DNA of 64,000 nucleotides from Oligella ureolytica DSM 18253 (GTDB lineage: Bacteria; Pseudomonadota; Gammaproteobacteria; Burkholderiales; Burkholderiaceae_B), in the NCBI RefSeq assembly GCF_000373745.1, contig NZ_KB892279.1:94825-158824 (forward strand), written 5' to 3'. Positions 42,481 to 53,359 of this stretch are shown here, piece after piece. Position 1 is the stretch's first letter. Every line of letters begins with the position of its first letter. Below the pieces are notes generated by a model. It was not told where the DNA came from. It saw only the letters and a program-made list of their open reading frames with translations, and did no database searches. The position numbers and the translations under genes were made by a program.

Positions 42481-43491
42481 TTACTTAGCATTCATCAAGG
42501 CTACAGTATTGTCGAGCATGCGCTGTGAAAAGCCCCACTCGTTATCATACCAAGCTGATACTTTGACCAAACGACCCGACACCTTGGTTAAGGTTGAGTC
42601 ATAGACACTGGACTCATTAGAGTGATTAAAGTCACTCGAAACCAATTGCTCGTCATTAAATCCCAATACGCCTTTTAGTGCCCCTTCAGAAGCCCCTTTG
42701 AGGACCTGATTAATTTCTTCAACGGTCGTATCACGGTTAGCAATAAAAGATAAATCAACCATGGATACATTAATGGTTGGAACACGTACAGCATAGCCAT
42801 CAAGCTTACCGTTTAACTCAGGCAACACGAGACCTAAAGCCTTAGCTGCGCCGGTTTTAGTTGGAATTAAGTTCATGGTAGCAGAACGAGCGCGACGTAG
42901 ATCTTTGTGACGTACATCTAATAACACCTGATCATTGGTATACGCATGGATCGTCGTCATCAAACCGCTTTCGATACCGATAGCATCCTGTAAAGGCTTG
43001 ACCAATGGTGCTAAGCAGTTAGTGGTGCACGAAGCCGCAGAAATCACGGTGTGCTCAGCTTTTAATACGTCATGGTTAACACCGTAAACCACTGTTGCAT
43101 CAACATCATCACCACCCGGAGCAGAGATAATCACTTTCTTGGCACCGGATGCTAAGTGAACTTGAGCTTTTTCCTTGCTGGTAAAAGCACCCGTACACTC
43201 TAACACGACGTCAACATCAAGCTCACCCCAAGGTAATTCCTTAGGATCACGCGTCGCAAACAAACGGATACGATCGCCATTAATCACAAAATGGTCACCG
43301 TCTAATTGCACATCCGCATTAAAACGACCATGAGTTGTATCGTATTTTAATAAATGAGCATTAGTTTCAAAATCGCCCGACATATTGATAGCTACGATTT
43401 CAATATCATGCTTTTTGTTGTTTTCATAGTGGGCACGTAAGACATTACGGCCAATACGTCCAAAACCTGTAATAGCAACACGAATAGTCAT
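42481..43491 (-). CDS. gap: Glyceraldehyde-3-phosphate dehydrogenase
   Basis: The 336-residue enzyme has the NAD motif [11 protein letters not shown] near residue 9 and the active-site Cys155 in [12 protein letters not shown]. It converts glyceraldehyde-3-phosphate to 1,3-bisphosphoglycerate. Its ribosome-binding site GGGAG lies at the very end of tkt, which stops 5 bp upstream, so the two are translated together. Whether it runs in glycolysis or gluconeogenesis cannot be told from sequence. Confidence 0.96.
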   Translation of the reverse strand: MTIRVAITGFGRIGRNVLRAHYENNKKHDIEIVAINMSGDFETNAHLLKYDTTHGRFNADVQLDGDHFVINGDRIRLFATRDPKELPWGELDVDVVLECTGAFTSKEKAQVHLASGAKKVIISAPGGDDVDATVVYGVNHDVLKAEHTVISAASCTTNCLAPLVKPLQDAIGIESGLMTTIHAYTNDQVLLDVRHKDLRRARSATMNLIPTKTGAAKALGLVLPELNGKLDGYAVRVPTINVSMVDLSFIANRDTTVEEINQVLKGASEGALKGVLGFNDEQLVSSDFNHSNESSVYDSTLTKVSGRLVKVSAWYDNEWGFSQRMLDNTVALMNAK

Positions 43492-43496
43492 TTTAA

Positions 43497-45554
43497 TTAT
43501 TCTCCCTGTAAAAGATTCTTAACGGCTTCAACCACTTTTTCAGCAGTTAAGCCAAAATATTTAAATAGCTCACCGGCGGGTGCTGAAGCACCATAGGTAT
43601 CAATTCCCACCACAGCGCCATCACGACCGACATATTTATACCAAAGGTCAGAGCTTCCGGCTTCCACTGCAACAGTCGGTAATGCCTTAGGCAGAACACT
43701 GTCACGATAGGCTTTGTCTTGACGATCAAACACATTAGTTGAAGGCATTGACACTAAACGCACAGAAATACCTTCAGCCGCCAACTGATCTTGAGCTGCT
43801 TTAGCAATCTCAACCTCAGAGCCTGTCGCTACAATAACGGCCTGAGCATTGTCAGCATCGCTCAGCACATAGCCACCTTTGGCGATTTGAGCCACAGTCT
43901 CGCTATCACGTGACATAAACTGTAAGTTTTGACGAGATAACAATAAGGCGCTGGGACCACCCTGCTTAACCTCATTGCCTATGGTCACCGGACGTGTCAC
44001 AGCGGACTGCCAAGCTACGGCAGTTTCTACCGTGTCACATGGACGCCATACATCTAAGTTTGGAATGAGTCGCAAACTGCTGGCATGTTCGATTGATTGG
44101 TGGGTCGGTCCATCTTCGCCTAAACCGATTGAATCATGCGTAAAGACATGAACCACACGCTGTCTCATCAGAGCGGCCATACGAATGGCATTGCGTGAGT
44201 AATCAGAGAAAGTTAAAAATGTACCGCCAAAGGGTAAATAACCGCCGTGTAAGGCAAGACCGTTCATCACGCCGGCCATACCAAACTCGCGCACACCGTA
44301 ATTAATATGGCGACCAACCGGTGAATCTTTGCCCGCTCGCACCGCAACAGCACCCTTCCAATCAGTAAAATTAGAGCCGGTTAAGTCTGCTGAACCGCCC
44401 AACATCTCAGGCAAGATGTCTTGCAAAGACTGAATCACGAATTGAGATGCCTTGCGTGTAGCAACGGTTTCGGCTTTTTGAATTGTTTCATCAAGGAAAA
44501 CCTGAAAACGCTCAGCAAAATCAGTAGGCAGCTCGCCCTTGGTGCGACGCTCAAACTCAGCGGCCAATTCCGGGTAAGCTTTAGCATAATCAGCAAAAAC
44601 ACCAGCCCATTGAGCTTCCTGCTGCTCACCCTTGGCACGTTGATCCCAAGCGCTTTGAATTGCTTCAGGGATCACAAATGGCTCTGCATCCCAGCCAATC
44701 GCTTCGCGGGTCGCCTGAATCTCATCAGCACCCAACGGCGCGCCATGCACCTTAGCTGTACCGGCTACATTAGGTGAACCCTTACCAATCACTGTTTGGC
44801 AACAAATCAACGTAGGACCGCGATCATCCTCGGCTGCCCAAGCTTTAGCCTGCTCAATCGCAGCACTGACCGCCTCGACATCATGACCATCGACCTCAGG
44901 AATTACCTGCCAGCCATAGCCCTCAAAACGCTTGGCGACATCCTCGCTAAACCAAGGCTGCACCTCACCATCAATAGAAATACCATTATCATCGTAGAGT
45001 ACGATAAGCTTACTCAGCTTAAGCGTACCGGCTAAAGAGCAGGCCTCGTGAGAAATACCCTCCATAAGGCAACCATCTCCCACAAACACATAGGTGCTAT
45101 GATCAACAACCTTGTGCTGTGGACGATTAAACTCTTTAGCGAGCAATTGCTCGGCTAACGCAAAGCCGACCGCATTACTTAAGCCCTGCCCCAAAGGACC
45201 GGTCGTCGTTTCGACCCCTGCAGTCACGAAATTTTCGGGGTGACCGGGCGTTTTGGAGTGCAATTGACGGAAGTTTTTAATTTCATCAATTGGCAAATCA
45301 TAACCACTGAGGTGCAACAATGAATAGATCAGCATTGAGCCATGACCATTTGATAAAACAAAACGGTCGCGATTAGGCCAAAGTGGATTATTGGGGTTGT
45401 GATTAAGATGACGTGTCCAGAGTGCTACAGCTATCTCTGCCATACCCATAGGGGCGCCGGGGTGTCCCGAATTGGCCTGCTGAACAGCGTCCATTGAAAG
45501 CGCGCGAATTGCGTTTGCTAAATCCGTCGGTTGAATACCTGAGGAAGAGTTCAT
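43497..45554 (-). CDS. tkt: Transketolase
   Basis: The 685-residue thiamine-diphosphate enzyme has the N-terminal [20 protein letters not shown] region, the cofactor motif [13 protein letters not shown], and the central [16 protein letters not shown] signature. It moves two-carbon units in the pentose phosphate pathway. The ATG at 45554 has AGGA about 8 nt upstream and is preferred to an ATG two codons earlier (45560). It heads tkt-gap(-pgk) and is divergent from rsmE with only about 75 bp between. Confidence 0.95.
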   Translation of the reverse strand: MNSSSGIQPTDLANAIRALSMDAVQQANSGHPGAPMGMAEIAVALWTRHLNHNPNNPLWPNRDRFVLSNGHGSMLIYSLLHLSGYDLPIDEIKNFRQLHSKTPGHPENFVTAGVETTTGPLGQGLSNAVGFALAEQLLAKEFNRPQHKVVDHSTYVFVGDGCLMEGISHEACSLAGTLKLSKLIVLYDDNGISIDGEVQPWFSEDVAKRFEGYGWQVIPEVDGHDVEAVSAAIEQAKAWAAEDDRGPTLICCQTVIGKGSPNVAGTAKVHGAPLGADEIQATREAIGWDAEPFVIPEAIQSAWDQRAKGEQQEAQWAGVFADYAKAYPELAAEFERRTKGELPTDFAERFQVFLDETIQKAETVATRKASQFVIQSLQDILPEMLGGSADLTGSNFTDWKGAVAVRAGKDSPVGRHINYGVREFGMAGVMNGLALHGGYLPFGGTFLTFSDYSRNAIRMAALMRQRVVHVFTHDSIGLGEDGPTHQSIEHASSLRLIPNLDVWRPCDTVETAVAWQSAVTRPVTIGNEVKQGGPSALLLSRQNLQFMSRDSETVAQIAKGGYVLSDADNAQAVIVATGSEVEIAKAAQDQLAAEGISVRLVSMPSTNVFDRQDKAYRDSVLPKALPTVAVEAGSSDLWYKYVGRDGAVVGIDTYGASAPAGELFKYFGLTAEKVVEAVKNLLQGE

Positions 45555-45631
45555 ATCCATCCTAATTCAGAAATTTCGTTCTTTAAATTGACTTATAATT
45601 CTATCATTTATAGGTTACTGCTTGGAGCTTT

Positions 45632-46399
45632 ATGTCTTTCCCTCGCTTTTTCTACCCTGTCTCTTTAGCTATTGAACAAGTCGTTGAATTACCAAGAGAA
45701 ATCGCCAATCATGCCGGTCGTAGTTTACGCTTGCGTGATGGCGACACAATCACATTATTTAATGGTTCGGGTGGTGAATACAATGCTGAATTGTTTTTCG
45801 ATGATGGCGTTGCCATGGCAAAAATTATTGATTTCACACAATGCAATCGATTACCTCAGGGAAATATCAGTATTGCTCAAGCACTGCCAAGCGGCGATAA
45901 AATGGATTGGATTATTGAAAAAAACAGCGAGCTGGGGCTTCACTCCATCCACCCTCTTAAAGCCGAGCGCAGCATACTCCAACTCAGCGGTCATCGACTG
46001 GAGAAGCGCTTACAACGCTGGCAAGCGATCGCAAATAGTTCTGCCGAACAATGCGGTCGTAACATTCCACTAAAAGTAAACGACTTAAGCTCAGTAGCTC
46101 AATTTTTAGAACAGCAAAGCTACGATCTGGTACTCGTATGCCACCATGAAAATGGCACTAAACTCACGGATTATTTGGCTGACCACCTAAAAAACGGCAT
46201 ATCTCAACAGCCCAATATTTGCTTAGTGATAGGCCCCGAAGGTGGCTGGTCTGATAATGAGTTAAATTTATTTGAACGCCACGCCTCTACACACCCAGCT
46301 TCGCTACAAAAAGTCATTTGGGGAGAACGGGTGTTCAGAACAGAAACGGCGGCCCTCGCCCTTGCTTCAGCATGCTTAGCTATATTTGACTGGAACTAA
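45632..46399 (+). CDS. rsmE: 16S rRNA m3U1498 methyltransferase
   Basis: The 255-residue SPOUT-class methyltransferase has an N-terminal PUA-like part (HAGRSLRLRDGDTITLFNG) and the C-terminal knot with IGPEGGWSDNE and ILG-like ERVFRTETAALALAS. It methylates U1498 of 16S rRNA in the assembled small subunit. GGAG precedes the ATG. It is divergent from tkt. Confidence 0.93.
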   Translation: MSFPRFFYPVSLAIEQVVELPREIANHAGRSLRLRDGDTITLFNGSGGEYNAELFFDDGVAMAKIIDFTQCNRLPQGNISIAQALPSGDKMDWIIEKNSELGLHSIHPLKAERSILQLSGHRLEKRLQRWQAIANSSAEQCGRNIPLKVNDLSSVAQFLEQQSYDLVLVCHHENGTKLTDYLADHLKNGISQQPNICLVIGPEGGWSDNELNLFERHASTHPASLQKVIWGERVFRTETAALALASACLAIFDWN

Positions 46400-46447
46400 G
46401 ACGCTTACGAATCAAATAATAGCTAGTTATATTTACTACTTTGGCAC

Positions 46448-46921
46448 TTAATCTTCGCTAATCTCACCGTAACGCGCAGGGGCCTTGCCGGGCTCAGGCG
46501 CTTCATGAGGTCCTACGTGCTCAACATAATAGACAAACTGAAGCCCTTTGCTTTTAGCAAACTTAGTTGAATCTTCCAAAATGACAGTCAGTTGCTGAGC
46601 AAATTCTTTTAAGGCCTCATCAGCGGAGTGTAATTGATTTAACCAAAGCACCATGCCTTTTCTCTGATCTGAATTAGTTTCATTAAGACAGTCAAGTAAA
46701 GCTTCGACATCCGATCCGAAAAAAGAAGGATAATCTACCGTTTTAGCGATCGCTCGCAATACGGCGGAGACATTACGCGCCCGATCGCAATCCACATTAA
46801 AAAAGGCAATGCCCTTTGATGCTGCTAGCTCACTAACAGCATCAAGCATCGCAAGCGACTCCGGGATTTCGCCGCCAACCTCAAAGACCTGCTCTAAGTT
46901 TGTCGCCTTTTGTTTGACCAT
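46448..46921 (-). CDS. Barstar-like protein without a nearby ribonuclease
   Basis: The 157-residue protein contains a barstar-like core at about 38-130. DYPSFFGSDVEALLDCL matches the barstar contact region: Phe67, Phe68 and Gly69 sit where barstar has Tyr29-Tyr30-Gly31, Glu73 replaces Asp35, and Asp77 matches Asp39. No barnase-type gene adjoins it. A strong GAGGAG stands before the ATG. It may inhibit an unlinked RNase or do something else. It is convergent with rsmE and follows the second malic enzyme by 73 bp. The family call is moderate. Confidence 0.65.
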   Translation of the reverse strand: MVKQKATNLEQVFEVGGEIPESLAMLDAVSELAASKGIAFFNVDCDRARNVSAVLRAIAKTVDYPSFFGSDVEALLDCLNETNSDQRKGMVLWLNQLHSADEALKEFAQQLTVILEDSTKFAKSKGLQFVYYVEHVGPHEAPEPGKAPARYGEISED

Positions 46922-46994
46922 CTTATCTCCTCAAACATACAAATTACAAGATAGTTTAAATTAAAAACGACCCAGCAGCGAAACGCCAAGTAGA

Positions 46995-49283
46995 TTAACG
47001 CGTATTGGCGTCAACTACGGCTAAGACCGTCATGTTAATAATTCTTCTGACTGTAGCACTTGATGTCAAAATGTGCACCGGCTTTTTACAACCTAGTAAG
47101 AAAGGTCCGATTGCAACATTGCTGCCAACAGAAGATTTCAATAAATTATATGCAATATTACCACTTTGCATATCAGGGCAAATCACTAGATTCGCACTGC
47201 CGCTTAGTGGAGAATCAGGCATACGCTCCAAACGCAAACGCTCGTCAAGCGCCATATCACCATGCATCTCACCATCAATTTCAAGATCAGGTGCGCGCTC
47301 ACGAATAATTTCTAAGGCTTCTCGCATTTTAGAACCGGACACAGGATAGTCTGTACCGTAATCTGAAGAAGATAATAAAGCCACCTTAGGCTCGATTTTC
47401 ATGTGCTTCAGTTCTTCTGCCGCCATTAGAGTGATCTCGGCAATTTCTTCTGCGCTAGGATCAGGATTAACGTGCGTATCAGCGATCGCTATCATACGCT
47501 CGGGTAGAATTAACAGGTTTAAACCAGCATAAGTGGTGACACTCTCATCCATGCCGAGTACCTGATCAATCCAGTACAGATGACCGGCATAATGACCGGA
47601 TGTACCGCAAATCATGCCATCTGCTTCACCAAAGTGCATAAGCATAGCACCAATTAAGGTCATTCGTCGACGCATTTCTACACGTGCCAAATCCTTGCTG
47701 ACGCCCAGGCGTTTGCGCATCTCCCAATACGCTTGCCAGTAACGCTTATAACGCTCGTCCATCTCAGGATTCACGACTTCAACATCCTTTTCCAGATCAA
47801 TACGTAAACCATAGCGTTTGATGCGTTTGGCCAACACTTCCGGACGTCCAATTAAAATCGGCGCACAAATTTTCTCGTCCAGCAACACTTGTACTGCACG
47901 TAAAACACGCTCATCCTCACCTTCAGTAAAGACAATTCGAGATTTTTTATTTTCTTCGATATTGAACTCACGGGCCATGGCGAACAATGGACGCATAAAG
48001 GCACCAGAGTGGTAAACGAACTCTTTGAGAACGCCGATATACTCATCAAAGTCCTCGATAGGACGAGTCGCCACACCATCTTCCATCGCAGCTTTAGCAA
48101 CCGCCGGGGCAATACGTGTAATCAAACGCGGATCCAGTGGCTTAGGAATCAAGTACTCCGGACCGAAAGAAATCTCTGTGCCCTCGTAAGCCGCAGCTAC
48201 ACGTTCATTTTGCTCTTCTTTAGCTAAATTACAGATAGCGTGCACACACGCAATTTCCATGTTACGGGTGATAGCAATCGCACCGACGTCTAATGCTCCA
48301 CGGAAAATATATGGGAAACAAAGCACGTTATTTACCTGATTAGGGTAATCAGAACGACCAGTCGCCATGACCACGTCAGGACGCACTTCTTTAGCCAGCT
48401 CAGGAAAAATTTCAGGCTCAGGATTGGCCAGCGCTAAAATCAATGGATTTTCGGCCATTTTCTTGACCATCTCAGGCTTCAGTACACCACCTGCTGACAG
48501 ACCCAAGAAAACATCCGCTTGGTCAATAATTTGATCTAAGGTTCTGAGCGGAGTGTCCTGTGCATAGCGCTCTTTTTTCTCATCCATGAGCAAGGTACGG
48601 CCCTTGTACACCACACCTTCAATATCACTCACCCAGATATTTTCTAGGGGTAGGCCTAAATCTACTAACAAGTCCAAACATGCCAAAGCAGCAGCACCGG
48701 CGCCGGAAACAACCAGCTTGACCTCGTTGATATTTTTATTGACAACGGTAAGACCATTAATAAAAGCAGAAGAAACACAAATCGCCGTACCATGCTGATC
48801 GTCATGGAAAACCGGAATTTTCATACGCTCACGTAACTTTTTCTCAACGATAAAGCACTCCGGTGCTTTAATATCTTCCAAGTTAATACCGCCAAAAGTC
48901 GGCTCTAAGGCAGCAATAATTTCAACTAGCTTTTCGGGATCCTTTTCATTGATCTCGATATCAAAACAGTCAATGCCCGCAAAGCTCTTAAATAATACGG
49001 CCTTACCTTCCATCACCGGTTTTGAGGCTAAAGCACCGATATCACCTAAACCAAGTACTGCTGTACCGTTGGTGATTACCCCGACTAAGTTAGAACGAGC
49101 CGTGTACAAACTGGCATTAGCTGAATCCTTAACAATTTCATCACAAGCTGCAGCAACACCCGGCGAATAAGCCAAAGCCAAATCTCGTTGATTAGCTAGC
49201 TTTTTGGTTGGTTCAACTGAAATTTTGCCCGGTTTACCTTGACGGTGATAACGCAACGCCGCTTCCCGTAAATTCTCGTCCAT
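46995..49283 (-). CDS. maeB: NADP-dependent malic enzyme with phosphotransacetylase-like domain (copy 2)
   Basis: This 762-residue hybrid has the same two-domain layout as the gene at 26292: malic enzyme core ([13 protein letters not shown] near 161; [13 protein letters not shown] near 194) and a C-terminal phosphotransacetylase-like domain (about 445-755). It makes pyruvate, CO2 and reduced cofactor from malate. The two copies differ throughout, so they are old paralogues, not a recent duplication, and may differ in allosteric control. AAAGGA precedes the ATG. Confidence 0.92.
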   Translation of the reverse strand: MDENLREAALRYHRQGKPGKISVEPTKKLANQRDLALAYSPGVAAACDEIVKDSANASLYTARSNLVGVITNGTAVLGLGDIGALASKPVMEGKAVLFKSFAGIDCFDIEINEKDPEKLVEIIAALEPTFGGINLEDIKAPECFIVEKKLRERMKIPVFHDDQHGTAICVSSAFINGLTVVNKNINEVKLVVSGAGAAALACLDLLVDLGLPLENIWVSDIEGVVYKGRTLLMDEKKERYAQDTPLRTLDQIIDQADVFLGLSAGGVLKPEMVKKMAENPLILALANPEPEIFPELAKEVRPDVVMATGRSDYPNQVNNVLCFPYIFRGALDVGAIAITRNMEIACVHAICNLAKEEQNERVAAAYEGTEISFGPEYLIPKPLDPRLITRIAPAVAKAAMEDGVATRPIEDFDEYIGVLKEFVYHSGAFMRPLFAMAREFNIEENKKSRIVFTEGEDERVLRAVQVLLDEKICAPILIGRPEVLAKRIKRYGLRIDLEKDVEVVNPEMDERYKRYWQAYWEMRKRLGVSKDLARVEMRRRMTLIGAMLMHFGEADGMICGTSGHYAGHLYWIDQVLGMDESVTTYAGLNLLILPERMIAIADTHVNPDPSAEEIAEITLMAAEELKHMKIEPKVALLSSSDYGTDYPVSGSKMREALEIIRERAPDLEIDGEMHGDMALDERLRLERMPDSPLSGSANLVICPDMQSGNIAYNLLKSSVGSNVAIGPFLLGCKKPVHILTSSATVRRIINMTVLAVVDANTR

Positions 49284-49424
49284 TGACTTTCCTTTAAATA
49301 CCTTTGGATGATTGAGTGATAACTTTAAAAAAACGCATCAACCGTCTGCTTCTTATGTATCGAGCAATTTAAGTCGATCGAATTAATGAATTCTAATACT
49401 AACTGATTCTTCACTCGATTACAG

Positions 49425-50333
49425 CTAAAATGGCTTAAACAGCTCGTCTAAGTAGGGGTATTGTCCTGAAGGATCGAATAAACTCTTGATGTCGCTGTCC
49501 TTTGCATTGCCGCAAGCACCACTATCATAAACCTCGTTCCACTGCTCAGACGTCAACAAAAAACGCTCAGTTTTGGGTATTTTTCGAATAACCAACGACT
49601 GCACCCATAGCAAACTTCCTCGATGACCTAAAAATACCCTGGCGATATTTGGATCGACTATGCTTTTATGCAGCGCATCAAATCGATAGACATAAGGCCA
49701 ATAGCTGGCAGTTAATGCATTTTGCACAGATCTTTTTTGCAACAATTCAAATAGCTGTGGAATGGCCTTGTTTAGTAACGGGATACTTAATGGCGATGCA
49801 TCATTGACGCCGAAGCCGCCAACAACCGCCGCATCACCATTACTAAAAACACCCTGAATACGCTCCACACCGGATAAAAAGCTAAGTCCCGGTCGGGCGT
49901 CATGATATTGCGGGTCAGCAAACCATTGAGCCAAACGCAGATGCGACGGCACACCTATAAACTGCTCATAACCCTGTGCAACCAAGGTACCGACCAAGGT
50001 GCCTGCTTGAGCTAAACAAGCTTCCTCACTAAAGAAATCCACCTGCTCTAAATCAGGTGAATGTATTAGCCATAGGCCGGGGCGACCGGTCAAACGACCA
50101 AAAGGTAATGTACCGTCGAGCACCAAAGCAATATCATACTCAGCGGCTAGCGCTCTGGCATGCTCAAACTCAATCTCTCGCTCCAGCTGTAATCTAGCTT
50201 GGGGAAAGCCATCTGCACTATCCGGCAAAACCTCCCACTGCCCTTGGGCAAAACGCCGCAAGCGTGTACAAAACATTGACCAAGGGTCGTCTGATAAGTT
50301 TTTTTTGAGATTAAAAAAGGAGCGTCGATCCAT
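49425..50333 (-). CDS. Conserved protein of unknown function, possibly FAD-type fold
   Basis: I do not recognise this 302-residue protein with confidence. It begins MDRRSFF, has no convincing signal peptide, and contains GTLVGTLVAQGYEQFIGVPSHL near residue 132-153 and AAVVGGFGVNDASPL near 178-192. These recall the second half of an FAD-binding type 4 oxidase domain. Similar MDRR-starting proteins occur in Burkholderiales. It may be a degenerate FAD-linked oxidase or a partner of one. It is divergent from the aminotransferase gene. Confidence 0.6.
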   Translation of the reverse strand: MDRRSFFNLKKNLSDDPWSMFCTRLRRFAQGQWEVLPDSADGFPQARLQLEREIEFEHARALAAEYDIALVLDGTLPFGRLTGRPGLWLIHSPDLEQVDFFSEEACLAQAGTLVGTLVAQGYEQFIGVPSHLRLAQWFADPQYHDARPGLSFLSGVERIQGVFSNGDAAVVGGFGVNDASPLSIPLLNKAIPQLFELLQKRSVQNALTASYWPYVYRFDALHKSIVDPNIARVFLGHRGSLLWVQSLVIRKIPKTERFLLTSEQWNEVYDSGACGNAKDSDIKSLFDPSGQYPYLDELFKPF

Positions 50334-50478
50334 CTGCTTTGTAAATCAAATCGTTAAAACAAGCCATCTAAAGCCAAGCATTTAGACTAAGAAGTATAAT
50401 GCCTTTTTGCTTTTGTTTTAAAAATGTCATACTGTTACTAGTTCTAGTATATCTTTATTTACCATCAGGCATATTAAT

Positions 50479-51642
50479 ATGTTGAAACCAGCTAATCGTG
50501 TTGCAGAATCCGTCACTTTCCATGCGGTTGAATTTGCAAAAAAAGCCCAGTTATTACGTGAATCCGGACGCGATATCGTTAGTTTAAGTATTGGGGAGCC
50601 TGACTTTACTGCTCCTCCACTAGTCTGTGAGACCTTGGCAAAGGCCTCACAAAGTGGACTTAGCGGCTATAGCCCGACGCTTGGTCTAGCGCCTTTGCGT
50701 TTATGCATTGCTGATTATTACAATGAGCAATTCGGTGCAAATATTAGTCATAATCAAGTAATCATCACTACCGGCGCTTCCGGTGCGCTGTTACTAACTG
50801 CCCAAACACTGTTAAACCCGGGCGATGAGGTACTCATGCCGGATCCCTATTATCCGGCTAACTTCAACTTTATCCTGACGGCCGGGGGGCGCACTAAATT
50901 AATACCTTGCACCCCCGAAGAGCGCTTCCAATTATCAGCTGAAAAGATCAAAGCCAACTGGGGGCCCAATACTCGCGCGGTCTTAATTGCTTCGCCCAGT
51001 AATCCGACCGGCACCAGCATCACCGATGAGGAATTACAAAAGATTTGTAAGACCGTCAAGTCTCTCGGCGGTATCGTGATTTTGGATGAGATCTATTTGG
51101 GCCTAAGCTATGACCGTCAAGCCAAATCGGGTTTGGCCTTTGATCCTGACATCATTGTCATTAATAGCTTCTCAAAATACTTTAATATGACCGGCTGGCG
51201 CTTAGGCTGGATTATCGCACCGGAGTCATTAGTGCCTGCCTTTGAAAAAATATCCAGCAGTCTGACCATTTGCGCCCCCACATTGGCACAGCATGCCGCC
51301 ATTTCGTGTTTCGCACCTGAATCTATTGCACTTTACAATAAAAGACGCGCAGCCTTTAAAGAGCGTCGTGATTATTTACTCCCTGAACTTGAGCGCTTAG
51401 GCCTACATGTTCCGGTGAAACCTGACGGTGCTTTCTATATTTACTGTGACATTAGTAAATACAGCGACGATAGCGTTGATTTTGCGAATCAACTCTTGGA
51501 AAAAGCCGGTGTCGCCACCGTTCCCGGTCTGGACTTTGGCCCAACCTATGCTAAAACAATGCTACGACTGTCTTATGCAACCAGTATTGAGCAATTAAAA
51601 ATAGCTGTTCAACGACTAGAGGACTTTTTAAGTGAAATATAA
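50479..51642 (+). CDS. Class I pyridoxal-phosphate aminotransferase
   Basis: The 387-residue fold-type I enzyme has the PLP lysine Lys233 in [15 protein letters not shown], the ASPSNPTG motif with Asn175, an ILDEIY aspartate, and the C-terminal MLRLSYA arginine. This is the aspartate-aminotransferase superfamily; the donor and acceptor cannot be fixed from sequence. Its stop overlaps the ubiD start by 11 bp, so the two are translationally coupled. Confidence 0.88.
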   Translation: MLKPANRVAESVTFHAVEFAKKAQLLRESGRDIVSLSIGEPDFTAPPLVCETLAKASQSGLSGYSPTLGLAPLRLCIADYYNEQFGANISHNQVIITTGASGALLLTAQTLLNPGDEVLMPDPYYPANFNFILTAGGRTKLIPCTPEERFQLSAEKIKANWGPNTRAVLIASPSNPTGTSITDEELQKICKTVKSLGGIVILDEIYLGLSYDRQAKSGLAFDPDIIVINSFSKYFNMTGWRLGWIIAPESLVPAFEKISSSLTICAPTLAQHAAISCFAPESIALYNKRRAAFKERRDYLLPELERLGLHVPVKPDGAFYIYCDISKYSDDSVDFANQLLEKAGVATVPGLDFGPTYAKTMLRLSYATSIEQLKIAVQRLEDFLSEI

Positions 51643-53188
51643 AGATCTCAGAGACTTCCTTAAACAAATAGAGCAACGTGGTCAATTAAAAACCATTGAT
51701 ATTCCCGTTTCTACTCATTTGGAAATGACAGAAATCAGTGACCGCGTTTTACGTGCTGAAGGGCCGGTCCTCTTATTTAATCACGCTGAACACGACGGAC
51801 AAAAAGCCACCATGCCGGTATTGACCAATCTATTTGGCACACCGGAGCGAGTCGCTTGGGGCATGGGTGCCGATAACACCACAGCTCTACGTGAGGTCGG
51901 GGAGCTGTTAGCCGACTTACGCGAACCTCAAGCTCCACGAGGTCTTAGAGATGCCTTTTCTAAAGTCTCCATGCTTAAATCCGCGCTTTGGGATATGGCT
52001 CCTAAAGTACAGCGCTCGGCGCCTTGTCAAGAAGTCGTTCTCGAAGGCGATCAGGTCGATTTAAGTCAAATCCCTATTCAGACCTGTTGGCCCGGCGATG
52101 CGGCACCACTCATCACATGGGGATTGGTCATCACCAAAGGCCCCAATGCGAAACGTCAAAACCTTGGCATCTATCGACAGCAGCAACTTGGTCGCAACAA
52201 GCTCATTATGCGCTGGTTATCACATCGCGGTGGCGCACTGGATTTTAGAGATCATGCACTTGCCAACCCGGGTAAACCTTTTCCTATTAGCGTTGCCTTA
52301 GGTGCTGATCCGGCGACTATTTTAGGCGCCGTCACACCTGTCCCTGACAGCTTGTCAGAATATCAGTTTGCCGGCTTATTGCGGGGCTCACGTACAGAGC
52401 TGATTAAATCCATTGGCAACGACTTACATGTTCCTGCCAGCGCCGAAATCGTTTTAGAGGGTCACATCTTACCACGCAATCACCCCGACGCTGTCACGCC
52501 AGAGTGGACTGAGGGCATGCCGCCCATGCCAAACAAAGGTTTCTTGTCTGAATACGAAGTGGCATTAGAAGGGCCTTATGGTGATCACACAGGGTATTAC
52601 AATGAGCAAGACTGGTTCCCTGTGTTTACCGTTGACCGCATCACCATGCGCAAAGAGCCTATCTACCACAGCACCTATACCGGCAAACCGCCTGATGAGC
52701 CTGCTGTTTTAGGGGTTGCTTTAAACGAGGTCTTTGTCCCCTTATTGCGTAAGCAACTACCGGAAATTGTCGACTTCTACCTACCACCCGAGGGCTGTAG
52801 TTACCGTATGGCTGTTGTCTCCATCCGCAAACAATATGCGGGACACGCCAAACGCGTTATGTTCGGAGTATGGAGTATTTTACGTCAATTTATGTACACT
52901 AAATTTATTGTGATCGTCGATGAGGATGTCGATACTCGTGACTGGAAGGAAGTCATTTGGGCAATGACGACACGAATGGATCCTGCTCGTGACACACTGT
53001 TAGTTGAAAATACCCCTATTGATTATCTGGACTTTGCCTCCCCTGTATCGGGACTTGGGGGTAAAATGGGTATGGACGCCACCAACAAATGGCCTGGTGA
53101 AACCGATAGAGAATGGGGCATCCCCATTACCATGGATCAAGAGGTCAAAAATCGAGTCGACGACCTTTGGCAGAAGCTCGGTTTTTAA
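51632..53188 (+). CDS. ubiD: 3-octaprenyl-4-hydroxybenzoate carboxy-lyase UbiD
   Basis: The 518-residue protein matches UbiD along its length, including [17 protein letters not shown] and the catalytic-region [10 protein letters not shown] and [11 protein letters not shown] stretches. It decarboxylates the ubiquinone precursor using prenylated FMN supplied by UbiX, which is not in this window. The start is GTG with GAGGA upstream, inside the aminotransferase gene. It looks like the canonical ubiquinone enzyme, not an aromatic-acid UbiD paralogue. Confidence 0.95.
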   Translation: MKYKDLRDFLKQIEQRGQLKTIDIPVSTHLEMTEISDRVLRAEGPVLLFNHAEHDGQKATMPVLTNLFGTPERVAWGMGADNTTALREVGELLADLREPQAPRGLRDAFSKVSMLKSALWDMAPKVQRSAPCQEVVLEGDQVDLSQIPIQTCWPGDAAPLITWGLVITKGPNAKRQNLGIYRQQQLGRNKLIMRWLSHRGGALDFRDHALANPGKPFPISVALGADPATILGAVTPVPDSLSEYQFAGLLRGSRTELIKSIGNDLHVPASAEIVLEGHILPRNHPDAVTPEWTEGMPPMPNKGFLSEYEVALEGPYGDHTGYYNEQDWFPVFTVDRITMRKEPIYHSTYTGKPPDEPAVLGVALNEVFVPLLRKQLPEIVDFYLPPEGCSYRMAVVSIRKQYAGHAKRVMFGVWSILRQFMYTKFIVIVDEDVDTRDWKEVIWAMTTRMDPARDTLLVENTPIDYLDFASPVSGLGGKMGMDATNKWPGETDREWGIPITMDQEVKNRVDDLWQKLGF

Positions 53189-53248
53189 ACTATTTTTATT
53201 AAAAACAAGAGCTTAGACCAAAACCAGCGTCAGCATAAATTAAAATAT

Positions 53249-53296
53249 AGCGCTTAGCACCTAAAAACTCATCTTAGGGACCAAGCGCTTTTATGC
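53249..53296 (+). terminator. Terminator after ubiD
   Basis: AGCGCTT and AAGCGCT form the outer stem, with CCTAA/TTAGG inside, followed by TTTTATG. Confidence 0.65.
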
Positions 53297-53359
53297 TTTA
53301 CCCCAAGAACCTCATAATAGATAAATTTTTGTCACCTAAGAAGCGACAATCTCAAACAC

